From assembly GCA_023412755.1 (NCBI GenBank), contig JAEZCB010000109.1:1-13644 (forward strand): a DNA stretch of 13,644 bases, in the 5' to 3' direction. The stretch comes from Bacteroidota bacterium. Lineage in GTDB: Bacteria > Bacteroidota > Bacteroidia > Flavobacteriales_F > PHOS-HE28. The notes under the pieces were generated by a model. That model worked only from the letters and a program-made list of their open reading frames with translations. It did not search any database and was not told where the DNA came from. The position numbers were made by a program, and so were the translations under genes. Position 1 is the first letter of the stretch, and every line of letters starts with the position of its first letter. Positions 1 to 7,293 of this stretch are shown piece after piece.

Positions 1-1688
1 TGCAGGATCGGATCACGATCATTACCACTTCCAGTATAGCTGATGATGCCATTATTGTTGGTGTCGCCACACCAAAGGAGCATGTTGCCATTGATATTTA
101 TTCGGCTATCGGCGCCATATATGTTGGTAGCTGGTAGAGTGAGATCCACTTCTGTGGTTGTTCCTGATAACGGTATGGCCTGTGCGGTCATACATCCAAG
201 ATGATTCCTGTGGCGCACCGCTACATTATATGGACCGGCCGGAGCATTAAAACTTAGGGGCGATACGCCGTCGAGGTCCACGATGTCACCATCGCGTTGA
301 AGCAATGCGACCGTGCTATGGGATAGTTGCAGCGGAGAACCCGAGTAAAGGCGGACATTGATCCAATCCACGATCGCATTGTTGCCTGTTACCGCTAGAA
401 TATTCGAAGTGATCGATGAGCCAGCACCTTCTGTGAGCACGAAACCAAGCCCTGAATATGGTTCAGAGAGCGGCAAGCCATTTTGTCGAAGCGCATCGGA
501 CATAAGGCCCGAAGACGATATGTAGGGACCTTGAAGAAATGCTTTAAGTGAAACTTGTATACCAGGGTCGATGATCAAGGCGCTGCGGGACATCATTCCT
601 TGCTCATTAGCGGTGATCAAAATAGCTTCAAATGGCTGCTCGGGGACTGGCAGGATGGGTTCATACTCGGAAGTAGTAATCGAGTCACCCAGGATCCAAT
701 AGGAGCGGCTGGCTCCAACAGAGTTATTCGAGAAATTTATCGATCCCCCCGAGATCGAGAAATCGAATTGCGCATTAGGGGCTGGCCCTTGGATCGGCAG
801 GTTCACAATGGGTGAATGCGGATACGATTGTTTGAGTGATATCGTTGAAGCAAGGGATGGATTGTACCATAAACTTTGGACCTCAGGAGTCAACAGCCCC
901 CAAGGTGCATCATTGGTACCATCGGCATACCAATACGGAAAGTGCCAATGAGCACGCATAACCGAATGAAAGGCATGTGGCGCTGTTAGAGTACCATAGG
1001 ATGAATTCAAGTCATCGGAATGGGGAAGACCCAAAGCATGACCAAGTTCATGTGCCATTGTGCCCCGAGGTACACATGGCCAGACCGATCCAGATGGATC
1101 ACTTGATGCGGAGCAAGGTGTGCTATATGTTCCAGGGTTGAAAGCTGGCCACCCTTCTACCGATGCCATGGCAACGCCACACATCGCAGAACACCATTGT
1201 GCCCCCAATCCTACACCAGCACCACTAGCACCCTTGATCCATAAAGCCAGGATGGTTCCTGTTTGCCAAACAGGAATGCTATTACTGGACATTTCTGGAA
1301 GAAGGTTCCCCCACCAATCACTCGCATAATAGGCCCTAGGTTGAAGGCAATTGTACACCAATACCTGCATCGGTGTTGGTAGTTGGAAAGTATGTCCACA
1401 TGTCCTGATCTGATACCATGCTTGAATATCGATCATTGCTTTCTCAATGGAATCCAGTTCGGCTTGAGAATAGCTCAGATCCGAGGGGATCACTATATAT
1501 GTTTTCACAATGACATTCGAACTACCCCCTAGAAAGTTCTGCGGAAATGGACCAAGTATCGAATCGGTGAATAGTTGGGCATTGCCACAGTCCATTGGAT
1601 CCAACTGAGCATAAACCTTGGAACTTGAATTGATCAGAAGATCAAATACGATCAGATTAATTAGGATACCGGCTCTAATGGTGATCAT
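1..1688 (-). CDS. Secreted metzincin-type zinc metalloprotease with dockerin-like C-terminal motif (3' end outside the window)
   Basis: An uninterrupted minus-strand frame of 562 codons opens at ATG 1688 and runs off the left edge. Residues 1-27 look like a signal peptide ending VYA before Gln28. The zinc site is HELGHALGLPH at residues 213-223 (ligands His213, His217, His223; catalytic Glu214). A candidate Met-turn (SVMRAHW) has its Met at residue 244, so this is a metzincin; Ser224 after the third His recalls matrixins, but the overall layout also fits the M43-like proteases of Bacteroidota. Residues from about 495 to the edge (AVRHRNHLG, then GDTNNNGIISYTGSGNDRDP) match a C-terminal module I know from Bacteroidota exoproteins, which usually repeats and resembles a calcium-binding dockerin loop; the second copy and any T9SS tail would lie beyond the edge. 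It starts 11 bases after the stop of the upstream T9SS protein, so the two are probably co-transcribed. Substrate is unknown. Confidence 0.88.
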   Translation of the reverse strand, partial: MITIRAGILINLIVFDLLINSSSKVYAQLDPMDCGNAQLFTDSILGPFPQNFLGGSSNVIVKTYIVIPSDLSYSQAELDSIEKAMIDIQAWYQIRTCGHTFQLPTPMQVLVYNCLQPRAYYASDWWGNLLPEMSSNSIPVWQTGTILALWIKGASGAGVGLGAQWCSAMCGVAMASVEGWPAFNPGTYSTPCSASSDPSGSVWPCVPRGTMAHELGHALGLPHSDDLNSSYGTLTAPHAFHSVMRAHWHFPYWYADGTNDAPWGLLTPEVQSLWYNPSLASTISLKQSYPHSPIVNLPIQGPAPNAQFDFSISGGSINFSNNSVGASRSYWILGDSITTSEYEPILPVPEQPFEAILITANEQGMMSRSALIIDPGIQVSLKAFLQGPYISSSGLMSDALRQNGLPLSEPYSGLGFVLTEGAGSSITSNILAVTGNNAIVDWINVRLYSGSPLQLSHSTVALLQRDGDIVDLDGVSPLSFNAPAGPYNVAVRHRNHLGCMTAQAIPLSGTTTEVDLTLPATNIYGADSRININGNMLLWCGDTNNNGIISYTGSGNDRDPIL

Positions 1689-1699
1689 GTTCAGGATTA

Positions 1700-4192
1700 T
1701 CAATGGGTAATTTTCATGAAGTTACCGAACCATTGCACGTTCCCTTGGTCTATACGTAAAAGATAGGTGCCATTGGCAAGATGAGCAAGGTCAAGAAAGG
1801 ATACTTCCTCCAGGTCTTCATTTTTTCCACTCGTCACAAGGGACCCTGCAATGTCAAAGATCCGGTATGCAAATGGACCGTTTGCATACCCAAGGTTTAC
1901 CATGATATCTCCGGTTGTAGGATTAGGCCATAACCTGAACGGCGGATCCTTCCCTTCCCGAACGGCCACATTGATGTCCGAGGGAGCATCGCAGTCCACA
2001 GCATAACCTGCGTACCAATCGCGGATCGCCACAGCCCTGGTGCGCATGGCCTCACGCGAACCGATCGCACCACCCGTGATAGATCTTGCATATGGATAGG
2101 CTAGATCTACGCATAATGTATCACCACTTGAAAGAGAGTAGGGACCGATAGAGCCGACGCCTCGTCTATCAACAAAATCGAAAGCATCGATCCATGTTCC
2201 ACCTGGAAATTGAAAATGCGTAGGATAGCCTAATTGCATGAATGGATCACCGTTCAATGTACCATTCAATAGATCTTCCAATGTGGGTATAGATCCCACA
2301 GGTCCTTCGTTAGGGGCCGTCCGGAACGATGTCATTGGTTCATTCAAGAACAAGCAACCCTGGGCTGGTGGTTGCTCCGCATAACCATGCTCGTAAAAGC
2401 TATCCTCGTCCAGATCATCGCCATTATACGTAAAGAACAGGTTCAACAATGAATCGCATCCAACGAGATCATCATAGGAGTTGCCAAGCGCGAAGTCAAC
2501 GAATTGTCCAAATCGGACCTCCGTATAATATTCTGACCCGCGATTGATGATCTTGTAATTTGTGAATACCGTATGCTCCAGGTCTTGGTTCAACGGTTGA
2601 TCAAAGGCGTAATGCATGATGTGGATGTCCAGCTTCATGGGGGGATGCAGGCTATCCGCATCCTGGATGCTATGCACAAGGGTATATACAGCTTGATCCC
2701 CACGGATCAACGGGTACTCCCCTTGCATGGGTTGATACTGGCCGTCATTGTTCAGATCAGCGAACGGGGCCAAGTGCGCAGGTTCGCCATTACTTATATC
2801 ACCGTGCGCGGGCCAGTTTTCTATCACGAAGGGCATTGCATAATCAGGATCTGAAAAATGAGCCGCATGATAGATCAATTGTTGTTTATCCACTTTCCAT
2901 ACCTGGTAATATCGATGGAAGTACTCCAGGTCTTGCATATCGGCATGTGGGCCAGCTGATAGGACCGGGTTCTCCCAGGTAAAATCCATCCCGTCGTATA
3001 AAGTTGCTGCGCTGTGTAATTCACCATTAACTTCCCCAATGATCATTGGCGAGGCCGCGTATATCGTATGTGTGCTATCCCCTTTCGGAACCTCGAACCC
3101 GGCACTTGATGGTGTGGTGAATTGGTTCAACATTGGGCGAACGCAGGCTGAGATGTTATTGATATCTAAGTAGGCATGATCGGTCCCCTCCTTGATGATC
3201 CCGATCCGATTGACAGGTGTGAACGACCAAGGAGTACCACTCCATGTTGATCTGCCAACGATATAATTATCGCCATTGAAATTGACGATCTTGGTAGGCC
3301 ATGGGAAGTCATGATCATAGCTTTCAATTGCTGAGATGTATCTTGCGGTACCTTGGGATTCGCCTAGCTTTATTCCCAGCAGCAGGCCTCCGCTGGGATA
3401 TTCCATGATGTTGTGGACCAGGGCATATGGTTGTTGTGCGTTCGGCACGGACCATTGATCACTGTTCAAGATCCCATAAGCAGGCAGGGGCACGCCATTA
3501 CCCGACAGCGTGAATGATCCTCCGACAGCCAGGCCCAAGCTGGTGCTTGTAAGGCAATATACATATCCATCTACTCCAGATGCAGGTTCTACCCATGCCC
3601 CGCCTTCAAGTCGGGCAATGTGGCGTAACTCGATCGTACCATCCGCACTATGATCGAATTCCCCCGCTGTATAGAGTTGACCTTCGTGTGTGGCAAGCGC
3701 ATATACGGGTCCATTGAATTCGTGTATCAATTGGATCCAAGTGTTGCCATTCCATTCATAAACACCATTCCCACTCGCAGCATAGAGCATGCCTTGATGC
3801 ACGACCAGATCCGAGACTGACGAACTCAGTCCCCCTCCAAGCATCTGCCATGCTGCCCCATCCCATCTCGCTATGTTCGCGAAATTCGGTTCGATCCCAC
3901 CGGCGATGAGTTCTCCATTATGGATGACAAGCGCATGAACAGGCGTGGAAATCCCTTCTTCAAAAGCACCAGGATGATCGTAATGGTTCGTACCATCCCA
4001 TCCCTGTAGATTCGGTCTGACATGGCCATTGAAGGACCCAAAGCGCCCGCCGAGTATCAATTGGTCATCAAAGACCAATGCGTCAAATACTCCGCGCACG
4101 CCAAACACGCCAGTGCCAACAGGAACAATGCGTTGAGCTGACGAGGCAATTGGCAAGGTCGCAGCGATTAAGGAAATGTATAGAAGGCGCAT
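1700..4192 (-). CDS. T9SS type A sorting domain-containing exoprotein with N-terminal beta-propeller-like repeats
   Basis: The frame is open from 4231, but ATG 4192 is preferred because the protein then begins MRLLYISLIAATLPIASSAQ, a clean signal peptide; the 13-residue extension in front adds nothing. In this numbering the protein is 830 residues. About residues 30-290 contain repeats with WDG..W, LYAAG and GGG-type turns, like the delta-60/Kelch-style propeller units of Bacteroidota surface proteins. A central region (about 410-740) carries the familiar sequence FADLNNDGQYQP followed by YPLIRGDQAVY, common in large Bacteroidota exoproteins but without known function. The last 80 residues (from FRLWPNPTTGD to the end) are a T9SS type A sorting domain, directing export across the outer membrane through the Por secretion machinery and probable anchoring or release at the cell surface. 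It lies 68 bases after the LuxR operon and 11 bases before the protease gene. Ligand or substrate is unknown; an adhesin or scaffold role is inference. Confidence 0.9.
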   Translation of the reverse strand: MRLLYISLIAATLPIASSAQRIVPVGTGVFGVRGVFDALVFDDQLILGGRFGSFNGHVRPNLQGWDGTNHYDHPGAFEEGISTPVHALVIHNGELIAGGIEPNFANIARWDGAAWQMLGGGLSSSVSDLVVHQGMLYAASGNGVYEWNGNTWIQLIHEFNGPVYALATHEGQLYTAGEFDHSADGTIELRHIARLEGGAWVEPASGVDGYVYCLTSTSLGLAVGGSFTLSGNGVPLPAYGILNSDQWSVPNAQQPYALVHNIMEYPSGGLLLGIKLGESQGTARYISAIESYDHDFPWPTKIVNFNGDNYIVGRSTWSGTPWSFTPVNRIGIIKEGTDHAYLDINNISACVRPMLNQFTTPSSAGFEVPKGDSTHTIYAASPMIIGEVNGELHSAATLYDGMDFTWENPVLSAGPHADMQDLEYFHRYYQVWKVDKQQLIYHAAHFSDPDYAMPFVIENWPAHGDISNGEPAHLAPFADLNNDGQYQPMQGEYPLIRGDQAVYTLVHSIQDADSLHPPMKLDIHIMHYAFDQPLNQDLEHTVFTNYKIINRGSEYYTEVRFGQFVDFALGNSYDDLVGCDSLLNLFFTYNGDDLDEDSFYEHGYAEQPPAQGCLFLNEPMTSFRTAPNEGPVGSIPTLEDLLNGTLNGDPFMQLGYPTHFQFPGGTWIDAFDFVDRRGVGSIGPYSLSSGDTLCVDLAYPYARSITGGAIGSREAMRTRAVAIRDWYAGYAVDCDAPSDINVAVREGKDPPFRLWPNPTTGDIMVNLGYANGPFAYRIFDIAGSLVTSGKNEDLEEVSFLDLAHLANGTYLLRIDQGNVQWFGNFMKITH

Positions 4193-4260
4193 GCGGGTCT
4201 TATTGGGGTACGAAACAAGCACCAATGCCACCCCATGCGCAATACCGATAAATCAGTATT

Positions 4261-5037
4261 CTATATCCACTCCTCTTCGGAAGCCTTCCGGATCAGCTCG
4301 GAGGTGTTACTGAGGCATAACCGTTTCAACAGATTCCCCCGATGTGTATTCACAGTGAACACACTCAAGTGCAACTGCTCCGCGATCTGTTTGCTGGATA
4401 AGCCTTTGGCCAGAAGGCCGATTACCTCTTTCTCTCGTCGGCTGGGTTCGTAATCAAGCTTAGTGAAGCAGGCGTCGAACTCCCGAATGTCCACTTCATG
4501 CATTCTGGGTCCTGCGATCTGCCAGCCGATCCGATCGCTCTTCTTGATCTTGGTGATGTCCTGACAGATGCTGAAGGTGCTGATGACCTGCCCGGTCTCT
4601 TTATGCACGTCAAATACGCTCGTATGTCTAAGAACTTTGATGAATGTCCCATCAGCTTTCTTTACGCGATAGTCCACTGATAAGGTGACCTCGAAGGGCT
4701 TGAGTGCGGGCTGCATCCTCATCATCGCTGCGGTCACGGCTTCGGTCAGCTTGGCCATGGACGGTGCATCATCGGGATGCCAGGTACCATAGATCAAATG
4801 CAGATCGACCGTACTATCCTTATAACCCAGCACCCTTTCGAAGCCATGAGCGTAGACCACTTTGCCTGTGGTGTAGTTCACTATGTAAAGGAATTGATCC
4901 GGGAATGCAGGTGTCATTCCCAATATTTGAAAGATCTTTTGCTTCAGATCAGGGATCACAGCAGATCCGACATCGCGCATAGACTCCAGATGTGCACGTA
5001 AGTCATCCAAAGGATCTCCCACTTGATCTCTGCTCAT
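4261..5037 (-). CDS. PAS-LuxR transcriptional regulator (second of a paralogous pair)
   Basis: This is a predicted cytoplasmic DNA-binding regulator of 258 residues. A PAS domain spans about residues 47-166, with the motif WHPDDAP at 86-92 and ending in CQDITKIKK, the usual end of a PAS_3/PAC unit. A LuxR/GerE helix-turn-helix occupies about 197-252: PSRREKEVIGLLAKGLSSKQ, then LSVFTVNTHRGNLLKRL as recognition helix. There is no receiver domain, so control should come through whatever the PAS domain binds or through protein contacts, not aspartate phosphorylation. The ATG is separated by a single base from the stop of the upstream paralogue (TGA-C-ATG), suggesting translational coupling. Overall layout and many aligned residues are shared with that neighbour, pointing to an old tandem duplication. 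Targets are unknown; the adjacent exoprotein and protease genes downstream are plausible but unproven. Confidence 0.9.
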   Translation of the reverse strand: MSRDQVGDPLDDLRAHLESMRDVGSAVIPDLKQKIFQILGMTPAFPDQFLYIVNYTTGKVVYAHGFERVLGYKDSTVDLHLIYGTWHPDDAPSMAKLTEAVTAAMMRMQPALKPFEVTLSVDYRVKKADGTFIKVLRHTSVFDVHKETGQVISTFSICQDITKIKKSDRIGWQIAGPRMHEVDIREFDACFTKLDYEPSRREKEVIGLLAKGLSSKQIAEQLHLSVFTVNTHRGNLLKRLCLSNTSELIRKASEEEWI

Positions 5038-5038
5038 G

Positions 5039-5833
5039 TCAGTGCGATCCTAGCGATTCTCCTAGCCAGCCAAGTTCAGCCGCTTTATTCATCAGTTCCG
5101 CGCTATTTGCCAAACCGGTGCGGTCCAATAAATTCCTACGGTGCGTATTCACGGTATGTACGCTGATGTGCAATGAATCGGCAATGAGCTTGCTGCTGTT
5201 CCCTTTGGCCAGTTCACGCAAGACCTGGAGCTCTCGTGGCGAAGGGGCATACTGTATTCGCGACAAATGTTCTTGCAGAGCACTGAGATCGATCGGATGA
5301 TCACTAGGTTCGCCCATGATGTTCCAACAGACCGGACCATTGGTTTTGATGGCGGTTATATCCTTACACAGGCTTATGGTGCTCTTAATGACTTTGCTGG
5401 TTGGATCCACTTCGAACACCAGGCTGCGCCTTAATACTCTTATGTGCTCGCCGGTAGCTTTACACATGCGGTAATCCAACGTCAAGCACATATCGAAGGG
5501 GTCCCCATGCACAGGTAGGGCGGTCAATGTTCGGATCACAGCTTCGTTGAGTAACGCTACTAGAGGTGCGTCATCCGGATGGCATGCTCTGTACAATCCC
5601 TCCACATCGATATCTCCGACGATACCGAGTACCTTGTCAATTCCGCTATGATATATGATCCTGCCTTCGACAAGGCTATACACGTAATAGAAGTGACCGG
5701 GAAGGTCGGCCATCTTTCCAAGGTAGGCCGACAGTTTATTTCTCAAATGATCATGTGATCCAGAAGGTCCACGCCCTTGTGATCTGACCATTGCCAGCAG
5801 GGACTCTACAGCTGGACCCAATGTCATGTTCAT
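5039..5833 (-). CDS. PAS-LuxR transcriptional regulator (first of a paralogous pair)
   Basis: This 264-residue soluble regulator has the same plan as its downstream neighbour. A PAS domain spans about residues 47-163 (FYYVYSLVEGRIIYHSGIDK, then CHPDDAP at 84-90, closing with CKDITAIKT). A GerE/LuxR helix-turn-helix spans about 197-253, with SPRELQVLRELAKGNSSKLI and the recognition helix ISVHTVNTHRRNLL. A second Met at residue 3 could be the start, but ATG 5833 lies one base after the hydrolase stop (TAG-A-ATG), so I keep the longer form. The two paralogues differ mostly in the N-terminal 40 residues and in the PAS core, while the DNA-binding helix is nearly the same; they may bind similar operators while sensing different inputs. 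The ligand is not deducible from sequence. Confidence 0.9.
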   Translation of the reverse strand: MNMTLGPAVESLLAMVRSQGRGPSGSHDHLRNKLSAYLGKMADLPGHFYYVYSLVEGRIIYHSGIDKVLGIVGDIDVEGLYRACHPDDAPLVALLNEAVIRTLTALPVHGDPFDMCLTLDYRMCKATGEHIRVLRRSLVFEVDPTSKVIKSTISLCKDITAIKTNGPVCWNIMGEPSDHPIDLSALQEHLSRIQYAPSPRELQVLRELAKGNSSKLIADSLHISVHTVNTHRRNLLDRTGLANSAELMNKAAELGWLGESLGSH

Positions 5834-5834
5834 T

Positions 5835-6599
5835 CTACACGGACTTGATGAATTCGATCAGCAACTCATTGAATTGAGAAGGCTGGTGTAACTGAGGCGA
5901 GTGCCCTGATCCTTTAAAAACATGAACCCGTTGTCGCCAGAATAAAGATGCCTGAGCCTCCAGAAATGAGAATGACAACAATGGATCATTCTCGCCAAAT
6001 GCCATGCACACAGGGATACCTATTGAGCGAATGAGCTTCTGCTCGTCGGTCGTCTGTCCGGAAGCGATCTCCGCACCGATCGCGGCTCGTGCTCGGGGAT
6101 CCGTTTGAAGGAACATGTTTGTGAAGCTATCCATATATGGGCTTTCCGGCCATGTACAGAGAGTTGCAAGTTGCCTGGCATCATCCTCAGTTATCTCTGC
6201 AGAAAAAGCCTTTGACAGGACCGGTAATGGTTGAAAGGCAGCAGCCATATCCACCACTCCGCGTAAAGGAGCCATGCCGAAAAGGAACAGGCCACGGATA
6301 TTAGGTGACCTCCCTAGCGTTCGCAAGGCAATGTGCCCGCCCAGAGAATGACCTACAAGTACTACATCATCCAAGTCACTAATTAACTCTATTACTCCTA
6401 GAGCGAATGCTTCAAGTGAATAGGGTACATCATCCGGATTACGCGCCCTTGAACCATGTCCTGGTAGGTCAACGGCGATCACATTGCATTCTTTCAAGTC
6501 TTTTGCTTCCAATTGCGGTCTCCATGTGGCACTGCTTAGCGAGTTGCCATGTATGAGGACGACAGGGCGGCCCGTTCCATTGTTGGTGGTGGTGTGCAT
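5835..6599 (-). CDS. Alpha/beta-fold hydrolase, first gene of the PAS-LuxR operon
   Basis: A complete 254-residue alpha/beta hydrolase of the esterase/lactonase-like class. The oxyanion loop is VVLIHGNS (residues 13-20), followed by VDLPGHG at 43-49. The nucleophile elbow is GHSLGG with Ser85; the acid is probably Asp205 in FGENDPL; the catalytic base is His233 in GSGHSPQLHQP. All three triad residues are present and the length is normal, so the enzyme should be active. No signal peptide is evident, so it is cytoplasmic. Substrate cannot be read from sequence: carboxyl ester, lactone or C-C hydrolase activities are all possible in this fold. It is the first gene of a three-gene operon with two PAS-LuxR regulators, each junction one base long, so its product or substrate could be linked to what those PAS domains sense; that is inference. 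ATG 6599 is the only reasonable start before the first beta strand. Confidence 0.9.
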   Translation of the reverse strand: MHTTTNNGTGRPVVLIHGNSLSSATWRPQLEAKDLKECNVIAVDLPGHGSRARNPDDVPYSLEAFALGVIELISDLDDVVLVGHSLGGHIALRTLGRSPNIRGLFLFGMAPLRGVVDMAAAFQPLPVLSKAFSAEITEDDARQLATLCTWPESPYMDSFTNMFLQTDPRARAAIGAEIASGQTTDEQKLIRSIGIPVCMAFGENDPLLSFSFLEAQASLFWRQRVHVFKGSGHSPQLHQPSQFNELLIEFIKSV

Positions 6600-6679
6600 A
6601 AAGTGGGCTGTAAGGAATTTCGGTACCCTCTAAAGTATCTGCAAGGAAGGATCCAAGTTGGACTAAATTACATTTTTCG

Positions 6680-6707
6680 CATAACTACTGGTCTTTTTTT
6701 TTGCCAA
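6680..6707 (-). promoter_or_regulatory. Candidate Bacteroidota promoter of the hydrolase operon, with an A9 spacer tract
   Basis: On the minus strand a TTG (6705-6707) is followed after 17 bases by TAGTTATG (6680-6687), a 7-of-8 match to the Bacteroidota -7 consensus TAnnTTTG, with TTG as the -33 element. The predicted transcript would start roughly 75 bases before ATG 6599. The spacer contains nine consecutive A's (6694-6702). The stretch 6600-6734 is strikingly AT-rich and otherwise shows no gene. A weaker alternative -7 match (TAATTTAG, 6663-6670) lies closer to the gene. Motif-level evidence only. Confidence 0.35.
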
Positions 6708-6734
6708 TGGCTTTTCGATATGATATACTACTAG

Positions 6735-7275
6735 GTAGACCAGCCTATCCCGCTGCCCCCGCTGTACAGCATGTCCCTGCTCGATCATCGGGATATACCT
6801 GATCAGGACCTAACTATTTCATTTTTCGTTCGGTCCTGGCCATGCCAGAACCGCCATCGCAAAATAGCTCCATGGTCCAATACCTATATTCGACATCCGC
6901 AATTCGAACGGGGTCTTGGGATGTCTTGCGATCGAACACCTGGGACATTCCATTACCGGATAGCCATGCGGGAGGAAATGATGCTTGGTGATCAGGTGCA
7001 GAACAAGGCCCACATATTCTTTGATTTCGCCGATCGGATCGTGACCAATGCGGTAACGACCACGGTCTCCATTCCTCAGGTGATCGGCGGTTCCGGTTGC
7101 TGTGGCGGAAATACTTTGCCATCCCGTTCCTACGACGGGATCGTTCCATATCCGTTGGTTGGACGAAGAGGTCCCGGATGCCCGGATCGTGGGATGTAGG
7201 TGCTAAGAGCACCCAAGTATCGTATGTATGCCTAGCAGGCACACGCCCTAAAGCATGCAACGTGCTCCAGGGATG
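6735..7275 (+). pseudogene. Frameshifted 3' remnant of a T9SS exoprotein gene
   Basis: No single frame is open across this stretch, but recognisable pieces of one protein occur in order in all three plus-strand frames. They are IPDQDLT (6795-6815), YFIF (6815-6826), FGPGHARTAIAK (6829-6864), FDIRNSNGVL (6889-6918), then a long piece from GTFHYRIA to IVTNAVTTTV (6942-7067), whose QNKAHIFFDFADRIVTN is the signature end of the conserved repeat domain (DUF11/DUF7619-like) of Bacteroidota exoproteins. Next comes ILCHPVPTTGSFHIRW (7111-7158) with WLDEEVPDARIV, the beginning of a T9SS sorting domain, and finally DVGAKSTQV in the third frame (7193-7219). At least five frame changes are needed, so the copy is decayed rather than affected by one sequencing error. 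The 5' part of the gene is missing; the left limit near 6735 and the right limit near 7275 are approximate. Confidence 0.72.
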
Positions 7276-7293
7276 AAGGATCGGCATTTGGCT

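Noticed and set aside
4193..4231. Upstream extension of the T9SS exoprotein start to 4231.
   Set aside because: It places 13 residues ahead of a clear signal peptide; ATG 4192 is the natural start.
5039..5833. Acyl-homoserine lactone type quorum sensing by the LuxR proteins.
   Set aside because: They carry PAS domains, not an autoinducer-binding domain, and no LuxI-type synthase is present; only the DNA-binding part is shared with LuxR.
6814..7287. A 157-codon minus-strand frame and a 142-codon plus-strand frame in the gap before the hybrid kinase.
   Set aside because: The minus frame resembles no family. The plus frame is only partly meaningful (6942-7070) and is explained as one segment of the frameshifted T9SS pseudogene.
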